Assembly: GCF_003315345.1 (NCBI RefSeq)
Contig: NZ_QNRO01000002.1
Span: 62,001-126,000 of the forward strand
Length of the DNA: 64,000 bases
Origin: Marinobacter pelagius
GTDB lineage: Bacteria > Pseudomonadota > Gammaproteobacteria > Pseudomonadales > Oleiphilaceae
Reading direction: 5' to 3'
The notes beneath the pieces are model-generated. The model did no database searches. It was not told where the DNA came from and saw only the letters and a list, made by a program, of their open reading frames with translations. The translations under genes and the position numbers were made by a program. The first letter of the stretch is position 1, and each line of letters opens with the position of its first letter. Shown one piece after another: positions 29,308 to 41,858 of this stretch.

Positions 29308-29413
29308 CGGAAGGGGAGGAGCTTTCCAAAACTGTCTGCAGCCAGGGATGGCTGCAGTCAAGCCCTACAGGGACGTACTTGCGGGCGTGTTTTGGAAAGC
29401 TCCTCCCCTTCCG
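29308..29413 (-). repeat. Structured inverted-repeat element, copy B (inside trp operon)
   Basis: Perfect 25 bp arms (29308-29332 and 29389-29413) around a 56 nt core. Read on the minus strand the core matches copies A, C and D: TACGTCCCTGTA, then GCAGCCATCCCTGGCTGC, a 7 bp hairpin. It lies 31 bp after the trpD stop and 27 bp before the trpC start, in the trp direction, so it would form a strong hairpin in the trpDC message. Confidence 0.85.
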
Positions 29414-29444
29414 ATCGACCTGCTGCGAAGTTAGCAGGCCGGTA

Positions 29445-30473
29445 TTAAAAACACTGGGAAAAATCAGCCAGTTCGGACATCTTGCCCGCAGCCAGCCCCG
29501 ATCCCATGGCATCCAGCGCCATCTCTACGCCGGCCTTCGGGGTATCCGCCAGGCCGGCAATGTAGATGGCCGCACCGGCGTTCAGGGCGATCAGGTCCCG
29601 CGCCTTCTCGGTGATCTCATCGTGCTCCCGGCCAAATGCGGCCTTGATCAGGTTCAGAGACTCCTCGGAAGAACCCACATCGAGACCCACCAGCGACTGG
29701 CTCTTGATGCCGAGATCTTCCGGAGTGATGTCATACTCGGTGATATCCCCGTCCTTCAGTTCCGCCACATGAGTAATGGTGGCCAGACTGATCTCATCCA
29801 GACCGTCCTTGGAATGCACCACCATGATGTGCTCGGCACCCAGGCGCTTCATCACCTCCGCCATCGGACGGCACAGCTCCTTGGTGAACACACCCAGCAG
29901 CTGGCGCTTGACCCCGGCCGGGTTGGTCATCGGGCCGAGGATGTTGAAGATGGTCCGGCAGCCCAGCTCCTTGCGTGGACCGATGGCGTGCTTCATGGCG
30001 CCGTGGTGGGCCGGAGCGAACATGAAGCCGACGCCGATCTGCTCCACGCAACGGGCCACCTGCTCCGGAGTCATGTCCAGGTTGATACCAGCCTTCTCGA
30101 TGAGATCCGCGCTGCCGCTCCTGGATGAAACGCCCCGGTTGCCGTGCTTGGCGACATAGCCGCCGGCTGCGGCTACCACGAAGGAAGCGGCGGAGGAAAC
30201 GTTGAACAGATTGGCGCCGTCGCCGCCTGTACCGACGATGTCCACCAGTGGTTCCGCGTTGACCGTTACCCCGGTGGCCAGCTCGCGCATGACTTCGGTG
30301 GCGCCGGTGATCTCGTCAATGGTCTCGCTCTTGAGGCGCAACCCCATCAGGAAAGCCCCGATCTGCGCATCGGTGGCCTCGCCGTTCATGACGATGCGCA
30401 TGACCTCTTTCATTTCCTCCCGGGAAAGATCCAGGTTGGAGGCGATCCGGTTCAGAGCTTCTTTCATGTCCAT
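29445..30473 (-). CDS. trpD: Anthranilate phosphoribosyltransferase
   Basis: A 342-residue TrpD that transfers phosphoribose from PRPP to anthranilate. The PRPP/metal loop [20 protein letters not shown] is near residue 80 and the [18 protein letters not shown] segment follows, both diagnostic. [21 protein letters not shown] completes the active site. Length is normal for a monofunctional enzyme. It starts 14 bp after trpG, so the two are co-expressed. Confidence 0.95.
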   Translation of the reverse strand: MDMKEALNRIASNLDLSREEMKEVMRIVMNGEATDAQIGAFLMGLRLKSETIDEITGATEVMRELATGVTVNAEPLVDIVGTGGDGANLFNVSSAASFVVAAAGGYVAKHGNRGVSSRSGSADLIEKAGINLDMTPEQVARCVEQIGVGFMFAPAHHGAMKHAIGPRKELGCRTIFNILGPMTNPAGVKRQLLGVFTKELCRPMAEVMKRLGAEHIMVVHSKDGLDEISLATITHVAELKDGDITEYDITPEDLGIKSQSLVGLDVGSSEESLNLIKAAFGREHDEITEKARDLIALNAGAAIYIAGLADTPKAGVEMALDAMGSGLAAGKMSELADFSQCF

Positions 30474-30487
30474 GGAGAGTTGGCCTC

Positions 30488-31072
30488 TTATTTGTTTGTT
30501 CTCAGGAAGTTGCGCAGCAGTTCATGGCCCTGTTCGGTCATGATCGACTCCGGGTGGAACTGCACGCCTTCGATGGGCAGAGTCTTGTGGCGCACACCCA
30601 TGATTTCCTCGATGGAACCGTCATCATTGCGGGTCCAGGCGGTGACTTCCAGGCAATCCGGCAGGGTGCCCTGGTCAATGACCAGGCTGTGGTAACGGGT
30701 GGCCTGTAACGGATTGCTCAGCCCCCGGAACACGCCACTGTCCTTGTGATAGACCGGCGAGACCTTGCCATGCATGACCCGGCCGGCCCGGACGATATCG
30801 GCACCGTACACCTGGCCGATGGCCTGATGCCCGAGGCAGATGCCGAGGATGGGCAGCTTGCCGGCAAAATGGCGGATGGCCTCCATAGAGATGCCGGCTT
30901 CGTTCGGCGTGCAGGGGCCCGGTGAGATCACCAGTCGTTCGGGCTTGAGGGCCTCGATCTGCTCGATGGTGATTTCGTCGTTGCGGTACACCTGCACATC
31001 GGCACCCAGCTCCGCCAGGTACTGCACCACGTTGTAGGTGAAGGAGTCGTAGTTATCGATCATCAGCAACAT
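30488..31072 (-). CDS. trpG: Anthranilate synthase component II (glutamine amidotransferase)
   Basis: A 194-residue class I glutamine amidotransferase. The nucleophile is Cys79 in [14 protein letters not shown], and the His/Glu pair is in VQFHPESI. The N-terminus [18 protein letters not shown] is the standard TrpG/PabA start. It supplies ammonia to TrpE; in many bacteria the same subunit also serves PabB for folate. It is 16 bp downstream of trpE and 14 bp upstream of trpD. Confidence 0.95.
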   Translation of the reverse strand: MLLMIDNYDSFTYNVVQYLAELGADVQVYRNDEITIEQIEALKPERLVISPGPCTPNEAGISMEAIRHFAGKLPILGICLGHQAIGQVYGADIVRAGRVMHGKVSPVYHKDSGVFRGLSNPLQATRYHSLVIDQGTLPDCLEVTAWTRNDDGSIEEIMGVRHKTLPIEGVQFHPESIMTEQGHELLRNFLRTNK

Positions 31073-31088
31073 AATCCGTTCCTCCGCC

Positions 31089-32576
31089 TCAGTGGTCGTA
31101 ATTGTTGTAGGTCATGGCCACGGCACGGAATATCGCGCGGCCCTTGTTCATGGTTTCTTTCCACTCGAGGCGGGGAACCGAGTCCGCCACCACCCCGGCA
31201 CCAGCCTGGATGTGCAGGGTGTTGTCCTTGATCACCGCGGTGCGGATGGCAATGGCGGTATCCATGTTGCCGTTGAACGAGAGATAGCCGACTGCGCCGC
31301 CGTAGACGCCGCGCTTGACCGGCTCCAGTTCGTCGATGATTTCCATGGCCCGGATCTTCGGGGCGCCGCTGAGGGTGCCGGCGGGCAGGGTGGCCCGCAG
31401 TACGTCCAGGCAGCTGGTGCCGTCTTTCAGTCGGCCGGTCACGTTGGAGACGATGTGCATGACGTGGGAGTAGCGCTCCACGATCATCTTGTCGGTGACC
31501 TTGACGGTACCGGTTTCCGAGACCCGGCCGGCGTCGTTGCGCCCCAGGTCGATCAGCATCAGGTGTTCGGCAATTTCCTTCGGATCGGCCAGCAGTTCGT
31601 TTTCCAGCGCCTTGTCTTCAGCATCGGTGGCGCCGCGCTTGCGGGTGCCGGCGATGGGCCGCACAGTCACCTCTTCATCCTCCACCCGGGCCAGGATTTC
31701 CGGGGACGAACCGACAATGTGGAAGTCGTCCAGATCCAGGAAGTACATGTACGGCGAGGGATTGAGGACCCGCAGCGACCGGTACAGGTTCAACGGCGGT
31801 GCCTCGAACGGGATGGACATCCGCTGGGAGATGACCGTCTGCATCACATCGCCGTCCAGCACGTATTCCTTGATCCGGTCGACGGCGGCCTCGAAACGGT
31901 CCTGGGTGAAGCCGGAGATGAAATCACCCTCATCCACGGTCTTGCCGCGCAGGTGTTCCGGAGTGCGGGGGGCATTGGCGTTCTGCCGGTGCAGCCGTGC
32001 TTCCAGCTCGTCAATGCGGGCCTGGGCCTGATCGTAGGCGCCTTCGGTGGCCGGATCAACGTGGACAATCAGGTGCAGTTTGCCGCGCAGGTTGTCGAAC
32101 ACCACGATCTCGTCGGAAACCATCAGCAGGATGTCCGGGGTTCCGATCTTGTCCGGCGGGCAGGAATGGCGCAGTCGCTTTTCGATGTAGCGCACGGTGT
32201 CATAGCCGAAATAGCCCACCAGCCCGCCATTGAATCGCGGCAGTTCCGGCAGGTCCGGGGCGTTGAAGCGCTTCTGGTACTGGTCGACGAAGTCCAGTGG
32301 GTCGTCCACCTCGGACTGCTCGATCACCTCGCCGTTGCGGCTGACTTCAATGCGGTGGTCATAGACCTTGAGGATTTCCCGGCTGGGCAGGCCGATGATG
32401 GAATAGCGGCCCCACTTCTCGCCACCCTGGACGGATTCGAACAGGTAGGAATAGGGGCCACTGGCGAGCTTCAGATAGGTGCTCAAGGGCGTATCCAGGT
32501 CCGCCAGGACCTCGCGATACACGGGGATACGGTTAAAGCCGGCGTGGGCGAGCTCGGAGAACTGCTCGGGTGTCAT
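31089..32576 (-). CDS. trpE: Anthranilate synthase component I
   Basis: A 495-residue TrpE that converts chorismate to anthranilate with TrpG. The N-terminal half carries [26 protein letters not shown], the region of the tryptophan feedback site. The chorismate-binding half has [39 protein letters not shown] and [19 protein letters not shown]. The start has AGGA upstream. No Trp-rich leader peptide was seen before it, so transcript attenuation of the E. coli type is not supported here. Confidence 0.95.
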   Translation of the reverse strand: MTPEQFSELAHAGFNRIPVYREVLADLDTPLSTYLKLASGPYSYLFESVQGGEKWGRYSIIGLPSREILKVYDHRIEVSRNGEVIEQSEVDDPLDFVDQYQKRFNAPDLPELPRFNGGLVGYFGYDTVRYIEKRLRHSCPPDKIGTPDILLMVSDEIVVFDNLRGKLHLIVHVDPATEGAYDQAQARIDELEARLHRQNANAPRTPEHLRGKTVDEGDFISGFTQDRFEAAVDRIKEYVLDGDVMQTVISQRMSIPFEAPPLNLYRSLRVLNPSPYMYFLDLDDFHIVGSSPEILARVEDEEVTVRPIAGTRKRGATDAEDKALENELLADPKEIAEHLMLIDLGRNDAGRVSETGTVKVTDKMIVERYSHVMHIVSNVTGRLKDGTSCLDVLRATLPAGTLSGAPKIRAMEIIDELEPVKRGVYGGAVGYLSFNGNMDTAIAIRTAVIKDNTLHIQAGAGVVADSVPRLEWKETMNKGRAIFRAVAMTYNNYDH

Positions 32577-32812
32577 GTGTCGGTTTCCTGAATTCTGATC
32601 TGCATTTGCACGGAAGGGCCGGATGCCATTCCGTCGGGTGGTACGGTCTCGACAGGCGCGCGCCCGTCAGCCGCAGGGCCTGTTCAGCCGGTGCGCCATC
32701 GCCACCATCGTGTTGCGCGGGTTGTGAGGATGCCTCGCGCTGCAGTCAGATTCAGTCCCTGCACGGCAGGAATCTCCCGATACCAAGTGTTCAATGAAAC
32801 GTCCTTGTGAGA

Positions 32813-33502
32813 TTACAAAAGCTCGGCCAGTGAATCAACAATCGCGTCGGCCCCCAGAGTTTCCACCGATCCCCCGAAGTTGTAACCATAACGGACGGCC
32901 ACGCAGGGAACGCCGGCAGCAATGGCGGCGTTCACATCGGCCGCGGAATCGCCGACCATGACTGTAGTGCCGCGGGTGCCGCCGAGCTGCTCCATGGCAT
33001 GCAGCAGCGGGCCCGGGTCCGGCTTCTTGACCGGCAGTGTGTCGCCGCCGATGCTCAGGTCAAACCAGTGGTCCAGGTCCAGTTGCTTGAGCAGGGGCGC
33101 CACGAACTGTTCCGGTTTGTTGGTGACTACCGCCAGTCGGCAGCCACTGTTTTTCAGGTGCGCCAGACAGGCTTCCACCCCCGGGTAGACCCTGGAATGC
33201 TGGCCGTTGATCCGGCCGTAGTGATGGAAAAAGATCGCCAGGGCGTCCTTGAACAGCGCGTCGTCCTTCGGCTGCGCCGGTTCCCAGTCGGTCTTGCCGG
33301 CCAGGGCTCGGCGCACCAGAACCGCGGCGCCGTTACCCACCCAGTCCCGGACCTTGTCGATGCCCGCGGGGGTCCGGCCCAGGTGCTCGAGCATCTGGTC
33401 CACTGCGGCGGCCAGGTCCGGCGCGCTGTCTACCAGGGTGCCGTCCAGGTCGAACAGGGCCACGCCCGGCCAGCGGGCGTTGAACAGGCCTTTGAGACTC
33501 AT
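32813..33502 (-). CDS. gph: Phosphoglycolate phosphatase
   Basis: A 229-residue HAD-family phosphatase. The nucleophile motif is [14 protein letters not shown] (D18 nucleophile, D20 acid). Motif II is VVTNKP, motif [12 protein letters not shown], and motif [13 protein letters not shown]. The Gph assignment rests on the [13 protein letters not shown] cap start and on its position next to rpe and upstream of trpE, as in Pseudomonas. It removes phosphoglycolate, for example from DNA-end repair. It overlaps rpe by 4 bp. Confidence 0.9.
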   Translation of the reverse strand: MSLKGLFNARWPGVALFDLDGTLVDSAPDLAAAVDQMLEHLGRTPAGIDKVRDWVGNGAAVLVRRALAGKTDWEPAQPKDDALFKDALAIFFHHYGRINGQHSRVYPGVEACLAHLKNSGCRLAVVTNKPEQFVAPLLKQLDLDHWFDLSIGGDTLPVKKPDPGPLLHAMEQLGGTRGTTVMVGDSAADVNAAIAAGVPCVAVRYGYNFGGSVETLGADAIVDSLAELL

Positions 33503-34185
33503 CCGCCGATCACCTTGCGGGCCTGCTCCAGTTCTGCCCGCATGTCGTCGATGGTGGCCTTGTAGTCCGGAGTGTTGAAAATGGCAGAACCGGCGACAAA
33601 GGTGTCGGCACCGGCTTCGGCAATTTCACGGATGTTATCGGTTTTTACGCCGCCGTCGATTTCCAGGCGGATGTTGAAGTTGCTGGCGTCGATTTTCTTG
33701 CGGGCTTCCCGCAGCTTGTCCAGGGTGCCGGGGATGAACTTCTGGCCACCAAAGCCCGGGTTGACCGACATCAGCAGCACCATGTCGAGTTTGTCCATGA
33801 CATAGTCCATGTAGCTCAGCGGCGTGGCCGGGTTGAACACCAGGCCGGCCTTGCAGCCGCCGTCCCGGATCAGTTGCAGGGAACGGTCGATGTGGTTGGA
33901 CGCCTCCGGGTGGAAGGTGATGTAGCTGGCGCCGGCATCAATGAACATGCGGATCAGATCATCCACCGGAGACACCATCAGGTGAACGTCGATGGGCGCG
34001 GTGACGCCATGCTTGCGAAGGGCCTCGCAGACCATGGGGCCGATGGTCAGGTTTGGCACGTAGTGATTGTCCATCACGTCGAAGTGCACCACATCGGCAC
34101 CGGCGGCCAGCACATTGTCGACTTCCTCGCCCAGGCGGGCAAAATCGGCGGAGAGGATGGATGGGGCAATCAGATACGGATTCAT
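33499..34185 (-). CDS. rpe: Ribulose-phosphate 3-epimerase
   Basis: A 228-residue TIM-barrel epimerase interconverting ribulose-5-phosphate and xylulose-5-phosphate in the pentose phosphate pathway. Signature stretches are [56 protein letters not shown] and [10 protein letters not shown], containing the metal-binding His/Asp set. The ATG at 34185 opens the conserved sequence; the frame continues upstream to 34320 without support. Its stop overlaps the gph start (ATGA). Confidence 0.95.
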   Translation of the reverse strand: MNPYLIAPSILSADFARLGEEVDNVLAAGADVVHFDVMDNHYVPNLTIGPMVCEALRKHGVTAPIDVHLMVSPVDDLIRMFIDAGASYITFHPEASNHIDRSLQLIRDGGCKAGLVFNPATPLSYMDYVMDKLDMVLLMSVNPGFGGQKFIPGTLDKLREARKKIDASNFNIRLEIDGGVKTDNIREIAEAGADTFVAGSAIFNTPDYKATIDDMRAELEQARKVIGG

Positions 34186-34369
34186 GATGTCTCTCTCAGT
34201 GGTGTTCGATAGCAGTTCGGGGTTGTACGGAATCCGGAAGCTCCGGTTCCGTCCGTGCCGTTCAGTCGCTGGCCAGTTTACCAGTTTGGGCCGGTGTTTT
34301 CGCCGCCAGAAGATCCGCACCTGTGCGTAGTCGCGCCGGCCATCGGTACGCCCCGTCGCGGGGTAAGGC

Positions 34370-35128
34370 TCATACCTGGTGGTTCCGTTGCTTGATCAGC
34401 TCCCAGGCTTGCTGGTAGCGCAACAGCTGCTCCTTGGCGATGGTCAGCTCCCGGGGTGACAGGCCCTTCTGGGACAGTTTGTCCGGGTGGCATTCCGAAA
34501 CCTTGCGACGGTAGGCCCGCTTGATCAGGGCCAGTGAGTCCCGGCGGGTTACGCCCAGTAACTGGCAGGCCTGGTCATAGGTTTTCGGGCGGGAAGGTGT
34601 GTCTGCAGCGCGCACCCAGACCTTGCTGGCATAACTCTCCAGGATGTGGTCGCCGACGCCCACCGGTAGGCCCATCTGATCGATGGCGTCTTCGCAGCGG
34701 TAACGGCGGGGCTTGCCGGGCGGCCCCTGGATCTGCGCCGCATGACACAGGCAGATGGCCACGGTCAGCGCCGGGGCGGGCCATAGCCGGCGGGTGAGGC
34801 GCAGTGACAGCCCGCGCAGCGGCGGCAGATCCTCGGCTTTCTTGCCATGCTGGAACCACTGGATCGCCCGCTGGCGCTGGCGCCCGGACAGGTTCAGGGC
34901 CCGGATCAGTCCCTCGGCGTAGTTGATGTCGGCTTCGGTCACCCGGCCATCGGACCGGGCGATATAGCCGAGAAAATAGAACAGCGGGCGGCGGCACCAC
35001 CTGGGCAGCCGGACCCGTTCAATAAAGGTAGCCGCCTGGTGTCCGCAGGCTGACAGTTCCCGGAGCAGGCTGCTGAATTCGGCCTGGAGGTGGGACGGGA
35101 GTGTCGGGCTGCCGGTGTTCTTTGGCAT
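34370..35128 (-). CDS. TerB and J-domain co-chaperone, DjlA-like without membrane anchor
   Basis: A 252-residue protein. A TerB-like helical domain (about 45-160; [23 protein letters not shown]) is followed by a C-terminal J domain (about 185-252) with the diagnostic HPDKLSQ and [25 protein letters not shown]. The order TerB-J is that of DjlA, but the N-terminal transmembrane segment of E. coli DjlA is missing, so this version should be soluble. J domains stimulate DnaK ATPase. Confidence 0.85.
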   Translation of the reverse strand: MPKNTGSPTLPSHLQAEFSSLLRELSACGHQAATFIERVRLPRWCRRPLFYFLGYIARSDGRVTEADINYAEGLIRALNLSGRQRQRAIQWFQHGKKAEDLPPLRGLSLRLTRRLWPAPALTVAICLCHAAQIQGPPGKPRRYRCEDAIDQMGLPVGVGDHILESYASKVWVRAADTPSRPKTYDQACQLLGVTRRDSLALIKRAYRRKVSECHPDKLSQKGLSPRELTIAKEQLLRYQQAWELIKQRNHQV

Positions 35129-35134
35129 GTTGTG

Positions 35135-36858
<1,724 letters not shown>

Positions 36859-37041
36859 AGGGCTGGTTGTTTGTCCCGACATATTTGTTGGCATTGATTT
36901 CAAAAGTTAGCAGAGGAGTATAAAGGGGGTAAAACGGTTTTACAGCGGAGTTTCCGTTAACAAGCTGCAAGGGCCCGTGTAAACTAGGCGGCTCGAATTC
37001 AGGCCCCGAAATCCATTTTCCGGAACAGGAATCCTGCCACC

Positions 37042-39444
37042 GTGCAATCCGCCATCTGCTGTCCGAAGCGACCGGCCCGCCGGTTGTCTGGCCGGATCCG
37101 TCGGATTTCCGGCGCAGCCCTGGCTACCCTGTCGGGGCTGGCCCTGACGGCGCCGGCTACCGCTCAGGGCACTGCATCGCCGTCGGCTGCGGAAATCGAC
37201 TGGCGTCCCCGGTCCGAGCTGCCCGCCGAGGTTCGGGACCGGTTGCCGGTGTTCTGTGAGGGTGGCTACCTTCCCTCTGGCACCGGAAATGTGGATTCTT
37301 CCTTCAGCGGTCCGGGCGCCGACGCCGGAGAACCGCTGGAAGCCAGTGGCCTGAGCGCTCGCTACGAGATTGACCGTGAGCTTTACCTGCAGGGTGATGT
37401 CCGCCTTCGCCAGGGCGCCTTCGAGGTCACCGGCTCGGAGGCCCGCTACGACCAGCAGGCCGGAGCGGTTTCGGTCAGTGGTCCACTGGTAAGCCGGGGC
37501 AACGGATTCCTGCTCACGGGTGAGTCCGCGGACTACAGCCTCGAGAGCGGGCGCTTTGACATCAACACTGCGACCTTCCTGCTGCACGGTCCGGAAATGC
37601 GGGGCAATGCCTCCAGTCTGTCGCGAATCTCCGAAAACCAGGTGCAGATCCGCGATGGCCGGCTGACCACCTGTGGCCCCGGACAGAATGACTGGGCGAT
37701 CGTGGCGTCGGACATCAAGCTGGACCGGGCCGAAGGCTTCGGCACCGCCAGGCATGTTCGCCTGGAAGTGCTGGATGTTCCGGTGTTCTACTGGCCCTGG
37801 GCGAGTTTTCCCATCGATGACCGCCGCAAGACAGGCTTTCTCTACCCGCAGTTCGGATCCTCCAGTGCCGGCAGCGGTGCGTTCCTGGCGGTGCCCTATT
37901 ACCTGAACCTGGCGCCCCACTACGATGCCACCCTGACGCCCCAGTACATCCATGGCCGGGGTCTATTCAACGAAGCGGAAGGGCGATACCTGAGCCGGTT
38001 TGGCGAGAGCGTGCTGCAGGTGGGCTACATCAACGATGATTCCGCCTTCGCGGAAGAGAATCCGGGCGAGAGCGGCGAGCGCTGGGCACTGGATGCCAGC
38101 ACCCGGGCAAACTTTGGTCAGGGCTGGACCGGCTACGGGGATTATTCGGTGGTCAGCGACAATGACTACCTTTCGGATCTCAACCGCTCCCTGGAAATCA
38201 ACCAGACAACCCATCTCCGGCGCCGGGGCGGCGTGCGTTATCGCAGTGCCAACCAGTACTTCGAGACCTATCTGAACGATTACCAGACCATCAGCGAATT
38301 TATCGCGGATGAAGACAAGCCCTACGCCCAGCTGCCGGAAGTGTTGTATGGAGGAACGGTCGAGGCCGGCTGGCTGGAAGCCGGGCTTGAGAGCCAGTAC
38401 ACCTGGTTCTACCGGGACAACGATAACCTGACCGGCCTTGATCGGGCCAACGGGCAGCGTTTCCGCGCGGTGCCGGAGCTGGCAGTGCCGTTGCGTTCAC
38501 TCTGGGGCTTCAGCCGTCCCTCCATGAGCGTTGATTACACCCGGTACGAACTTGAAGATTACAGCCTCGGCGATGGCAGCTTCGATCGGTCTGTCCCGAT
38601 AGCCGAATGGGATAATGGCCTTTATTTTGACCGGCGCTCGGAGTTGTTCGGGGTACCCTACAACCAGAGCCTGGAGCCGCGTCTGTATTACGCCTGGGCC
38701 GATGCCGAGGCGGATCAGAACGATATCCCCGATTTCGATACATCGATCAAGAGTTTCCGGTTCGACCAGCTGTTCGAACCGGACCGTTTCAGTGGCGGTG
38801 ACCGGGTGGGCGATACCAACCAGTTGACCGTGGCCCTGACCAGTCGCTTCAATGACCTGGTTACCGGGGCGGAAAGGGCGCGGATCAGTATCGGCCAGGT
38901 TCAATACTTTGAGGACCGGGATGTAACGCTGTTCGGTGCCGGCGGCAGTACCCGGAGCCGGTCGCCGCTGGCGGGAGAGCTGGTGCTCAGTCCGCTGGAC
39001 ACCCTGGAGATCCGCTCCTCCGGCCTGTGGGATCCGGATACCGGCGAGACCGAGGAAGGTCGCAGTCAGCTGACCTTCCACTCGGAAGATTACCGATACC
39101 TGGCCAGCCTCGGGCATACCTATAGCAAGGATGAACTGGAACAGTCGGATATTGCGGCGGTTGTTCCGGTCTCAGACCGTGTTAGCCTGATCGGCCGGTG
39201 GGTTTACGATTCCGGGCTGGACCGGACGGTGGGATCGCTAGCCGGGCTTGAATACAACAACTGCTGCTGGAGCGTCCAGGTAGTGCATCAGAACTATCTG
39301 ACCGACGACCAGCAACTGGATACCCGCCTCCTGTTCCAGATCCAGCTCAAGGGGCTTGGTGGCAGTGGCGGTGCCTCGGCCCGGATCTCCGAGGCAATTT
39401 ACGGGTTTGACGAAAGGGAGCGCCGGCGTTTCGGAACTCCCTGA
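37042..39444 (+). CDS. lptD: LPS-assembly protein LptD
   Basis: An 800-residue outer-membrane protein that, with LptE, inserts lipopolysaccharide into the outer leaflet. A signal peptide ends near ATAQ (about residue 42). An OstA-like N-terminal domain (about 95-260) is followed by a large beta-barrel. The four cysteines of the LptD disulfide network are placed as expected: C72 (FCEGG), C211 (TTCG) and the adjacent pair C741-C742 (NNCCWS). It heads the surA-pdxA-rsmA-apaH series, the usual gammaproteobacterial order. Confidence 0.94.
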   Translation: MQSAICCPKRPARRLSGRIRRISGAALATLSGLALTAPATAQGTASPSAAEIDWRPRSELPAEVRDRLPVFCEGGYLPSGTGNVDSSFSGPGADAGEPLEASGLSARYEIDRELYLQGDVRLRQGAFEVTGSEARYDQQAGAVSVSGPLVSRGNGFLLTGESADYSLESGRFDINTATFLLHGPEMRGNASSLSRISENQVQIRDGRLTTCGPGQNDWAIVASDIKLDRAEGFGTARHVRLEVLDVPVFYWPWASFPIDDRRKTGFLYPQFGSSSAGSGAFLAVPYYLNLAPHYDATLTPQYIHGRGLFNEAEGRYLSRFGESVLQVGYINDDSAFAEENPGESGERWALDASTRANFGQGWTGYGDYSVVSDNDYLSDLNRSLEINQTTHLRRRGGVRYRSANQYFETYLNDYQTISEFIADEDKPYAQLPEVLYGGTVEAGWLEAGLESQYTWFYRDNDNLTGLDRANGQRFRAVPELAVPLRSLWGFSRPSMSVDYTRYELEDYSLGDGSFDRSVPIAEWDNGLYFDRRSELFGVPYNQSLEPRLYYAWADAEADQNDIPDFDTSIKSFRFDQLFEPDRFSGGDRVGDTNQLTVALTSRFNDLVTGAERARISIGQVQYFEDRDVTLFGAGGSTRSRSPLAGELVLSPLDTLEIRSSGLWDPDTGETEEGRSQLTFHSEDYRYLASLGHTYSKDELEQSDIAAVVPVSDRVSLIGRWVYDSGLDRTVGSLAGLEYNNCCWSVQVVHQNYLTDDQQLDTRLLFQIQLKGLGGSGGASARISEAIYGFDERERRRFGTP

Positions 39445-39504
39445 GCCTTGGCCGGACCAAGACCGCAGGCCAACGGTATAGACCATTTTTGATACGAGGT
39501 GATT

Positions 39505-40851
39505 ATGAAGGCGACCTTTCGCCAGGGTGTGACAACCTTTCTGATGTTCCTGATGCTGACGCTCTCCGTGTCGGCCCAGGCCGAGCGCAAACTGCTGGAT
39601 CAGGTTGTTGCCATTGTCGACGATGACGCAATCCTGCAGACCGAGCTGGAAGCCCGGATCAATACCATCATCAGCCGTCTGCAGGCCCAGGGTACCGGCC
39701 TGCCGCCCCGGGATGTGCTGGAACAACGGGTGCTCGATCAGCTGATCACCGAGTCCATCCAGCTGCAGATGGCCGACAAGATGGGCATGCGCATCAGCGA
39801 CAACGAGCTGAACGAAACCATGGACAACATTGCCAGGCAGAACAACATGACCCGTGCCGAGTTCGAGCAGCAGCTGGCCGCGGAAGGCGTGAGTTACCGC
39901 CAGGCCCGGGAGCAGATCCGCAACGAGATGCTCACCAGTCGCGTCCAGCAGCGGCAGGTGGGTAACCGGGTGCGGGTGACCGATCGGGAAGTGGAGAACT
40001 ATCTTGAGGCCCAGGAAGCCCAGGGGGCCAACTCCGCCGAGTATCGACTTGCCTACATATTTATTGAAGTTGACGATCCGGGCAGCGAGGCCTCGGTGGA
40101 AGCCGCTCGCAAGAAAGCGCAGAACCTGCGTCAGCAAATTGTTGACGGTCGCGATTTCCGGGAGGTGGCCGTTGCCGAATCCGATGCCAGTAACGCCCTG
40201 GAGGGCGGAGACATGGGGTGGCGTACCGAGAATCAGCTGCCTTCGCTGGTCGCGCCGGTGGTGCCCGAATTGGCGCCCGGTGAGCCGTCGCCAGTGCTGG
40301 AGAACAACAGCGGTTTCCACATAGTGATGGTCATGGACAAGCGGGGTGGCGACCAGAAGCAGCTGGTTCGCCAACACAAGGTCCGCCACATCCTGGTGCG
40401 GCCATCCGAAGCGCTTACCGATGCCGAGGCCGAGGCGAGAGTTCGTGATCTGTACCGGCAGCTTGAGAACGGCGCCGATTTCGCCGAACTGGCCAGAGAG
40501 TACTCGGACGATCCGGTGTCCGGCTCCGACGGCGGGAACCTGGGCTGGGTGAGCCGGGGGCAGATGGTACCGGCGTTTGAGCAGGCGATGCTGGAGGCCG
40601 ACATCGGCGAACTCAAGGGGCCGTTCCGTTCCCGGTTTGGCTGGCATATCCTGCAGGTACAAGAGCGCCGCGAGAAAGACGTGACCGGTGAGGCACGGGA
40701 ATCCGATGCCCGGCAGGCGATTTATCGCCGCAAGTTCGAGGCCGAATTGCAGAACTGGCTCCGGGAGATCCGGGACGAAGCCTTTGTGGAGTTCAAGGGC
40801 GAGTATGCGGATGAAAGCCCGGCCGATGAGGCGGCAGGCGCGTCATCATGA
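39505..40851 (+). CDS. surA: Periplasmic peptidyl-prolyl isomerase and chaperone SurA
   Basis: A 448-residue chaperone for outer-membrane proteins. A signal peptide ends at SAQA (about residue 26). An N-terminal SurA domain ([23 protein letters not shown]) is followed by two parvulin domains. The first (from [12 protein letters not shown]) has [18 protein letters not shown], the second (from [10 protein letters not shown]) has [27 protein letters not shown]. The ATG at 39505 follows GAGG by 5 bases; a GTG two codons earlier is less likely. Its stop overlaps the pdxA start (ATGA). Confidence 0.94.
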   Translation: MKATFRQGVTTFLMFLMLTLSVSAQAERKLLDQVVAIVDDDAILQTELEARINTIISRLQAQGTGLPPRDVLEQRVLDQLITESIQLQMADKMGMRISDNELNETMDNIARQNNMTRAEFEQQLAAEGVSYRQAREQIRNEMLTSRVQQRQVGNRVRVTDREVENYLEAQEAQGANSAEYRLAYIFIEVDDPGSEASVEAARKKAQNLRQQIVDGRDFREVAVAESDASNALEGGDMGWRTENQLPSLVAPVVPELAPGEPSPVLENNSGFHIVMVMDKRGGDQKQLVRQHKVRHILVRPSEALTDAEAEARVRDLYRQLENGADFAELAREYSDDPVSGSDGGNLGWVSRGQMVPAFEQAMLEADIGELKGPFRSRFGWHILQVQERREKDVTGEARESDARQAIYRRKFEAELQNWLREIRDEAFVEFKGEYADESPADEAAGASS

Positions 40852-41858
40852 CTGATTCGGTGATCCTGGCACTGACCGCGGGTGAACCCGCCGGCATCGG
40901 TCCCGAGCTGTGTCTCCAGCTGGCACTGGAGCCGCGCCAGGCCGGAATTGTGGTGGTCGCCAGTGAGGCGTTGTTGGCCGAGCGTGCACGGATGCTTGGT
41001 ATTGAGGTGCAGCTCCACGTCTGGCAGCCGGGAACACCGCCGCAGATGGAGCCGGGGCACCTGTCGGTGTGGCCGGTGGAGGGCTGCCAGAACCTGGCCG
41101 CCGGCAAGACCGACCCCGCCAACAGCCGCTACGTGCTCACGACCCTGGAAATTGCTACCCGCGCCTGCCTGAACGGTGACGTGGATGGCATGGTCACCGC
41201 CCCGGTCCACAAGGGGGTGATCAACGAGGCCGGTATCGCGTTCAGTGGTCATACCGAATTCCTGCAGGAGCTGTGCGGCGTCGAGCGGGTAGTGATGATG
41301 CTGGCCACCGACGAGTTGCGGGTGGCCCTGGTTACCACCCATCTGCCACTCCGGGACGTGGCCGATGCCATCACTCCGGAGCGGCTGAGCCAGGTGACCC
41401 GCATCCTGGATGCGGACCTCAGGACCTTCTTCGGCATCAGCGAGCCCCGAATTCTGGTGGCCGGGCTCAATCCCCACGCCGGCGAAGGCGGGCATCTGGG
41501 CCGGGAAGAAATCGAGGTGATAGAGCCCAACCTTGAGAAATTGCGGGGCGAGGGTATCAACCTGACCGGTCCACTGCCGGCGGACACCCTGTTCACACCG
41601 CATTGGCTGGATAACGCCGATGCAGTGCTGGCCATGTACCATGACCAGGGCTTGCCGGTGCTCAAGTTCCAGGGCTTCGGCCGGGCGGTGAACATTACCC
41701 TGGGTCTGCCCATTGTCCGCACCTCGGTCGACCATGGCACGGCGCTGGACTTGGCGGGAACCGGCAAGGCCGATGCCGGTAGCCTGCATACCGCGATTCG
41801 CGTGGGTGAACACATGGCACGGTGCCGGAAGGTGGCCAAACAAGAGAGCAAGTTGTGA
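40848..41858 (+). CDS. pdxA: 4-hydroxythreonine-4-phosphate dehydrogenase
   Basis: A 336-residue PdxA, which oxidises 4-phosphohydroxythreonine with NAD in DXP-dependent vitamin B6 synthesis. The N-terminus [15 protein letters not shown] is characteristic. Metal ligands appear in [13 protein letters not shown]...GHTEFL and in [32 protein letters not shown] is the C-terminal signature. It is coupled at both ends: ATGA overlap with surA and GTGA overlap with rsmA. Confidence 0.95.
   Translation: MTDSVILALTAGEPAGIGPELCLQLALEPRQAGIVVVASEALLAERARMLGIEVQLHVWQPGTPPQMEPGHLSVWPVEGCQNLAAGKTDPANSRYVLTTLEIATRACLNGDVDGMVTAPVHKGVINEAGIAFSGHTEFLQELCGVERVVMMLATDELRVALVTTHLPLRDVADAITPERLSQVTRILDADLRTFFGISEPRILVAGLNPHAGEGGHLGREEIEVIEPNLEKLRGEGINLTGPLPADTLFTPHWLDNADAVLAMYHDQGLPVLKFQGFGRAVNITLGLPIVRTSVDHGTALDLAGTGKADAGSLHTAIRVGEHMARCRKVAKQESKL

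Noticed and set aside
31092-32591. 499-codon open frame on the plus strand
   Set aside because: It mirrors trpE exactly and has no family motif; trpE has all its catalytic motifs on the other strand.
32577-32812. Leader peptide or attenuator before trpE
   Set aside because: The minus strand contains short frames but none has Trp codons in tandem, and no terminator stem with T-run precedes trpE.
39238-40662. 474-codon open frame on the minus strand
   Set aside because: It is antisense to surA and the 3' end of lptD, which are both clear genes.
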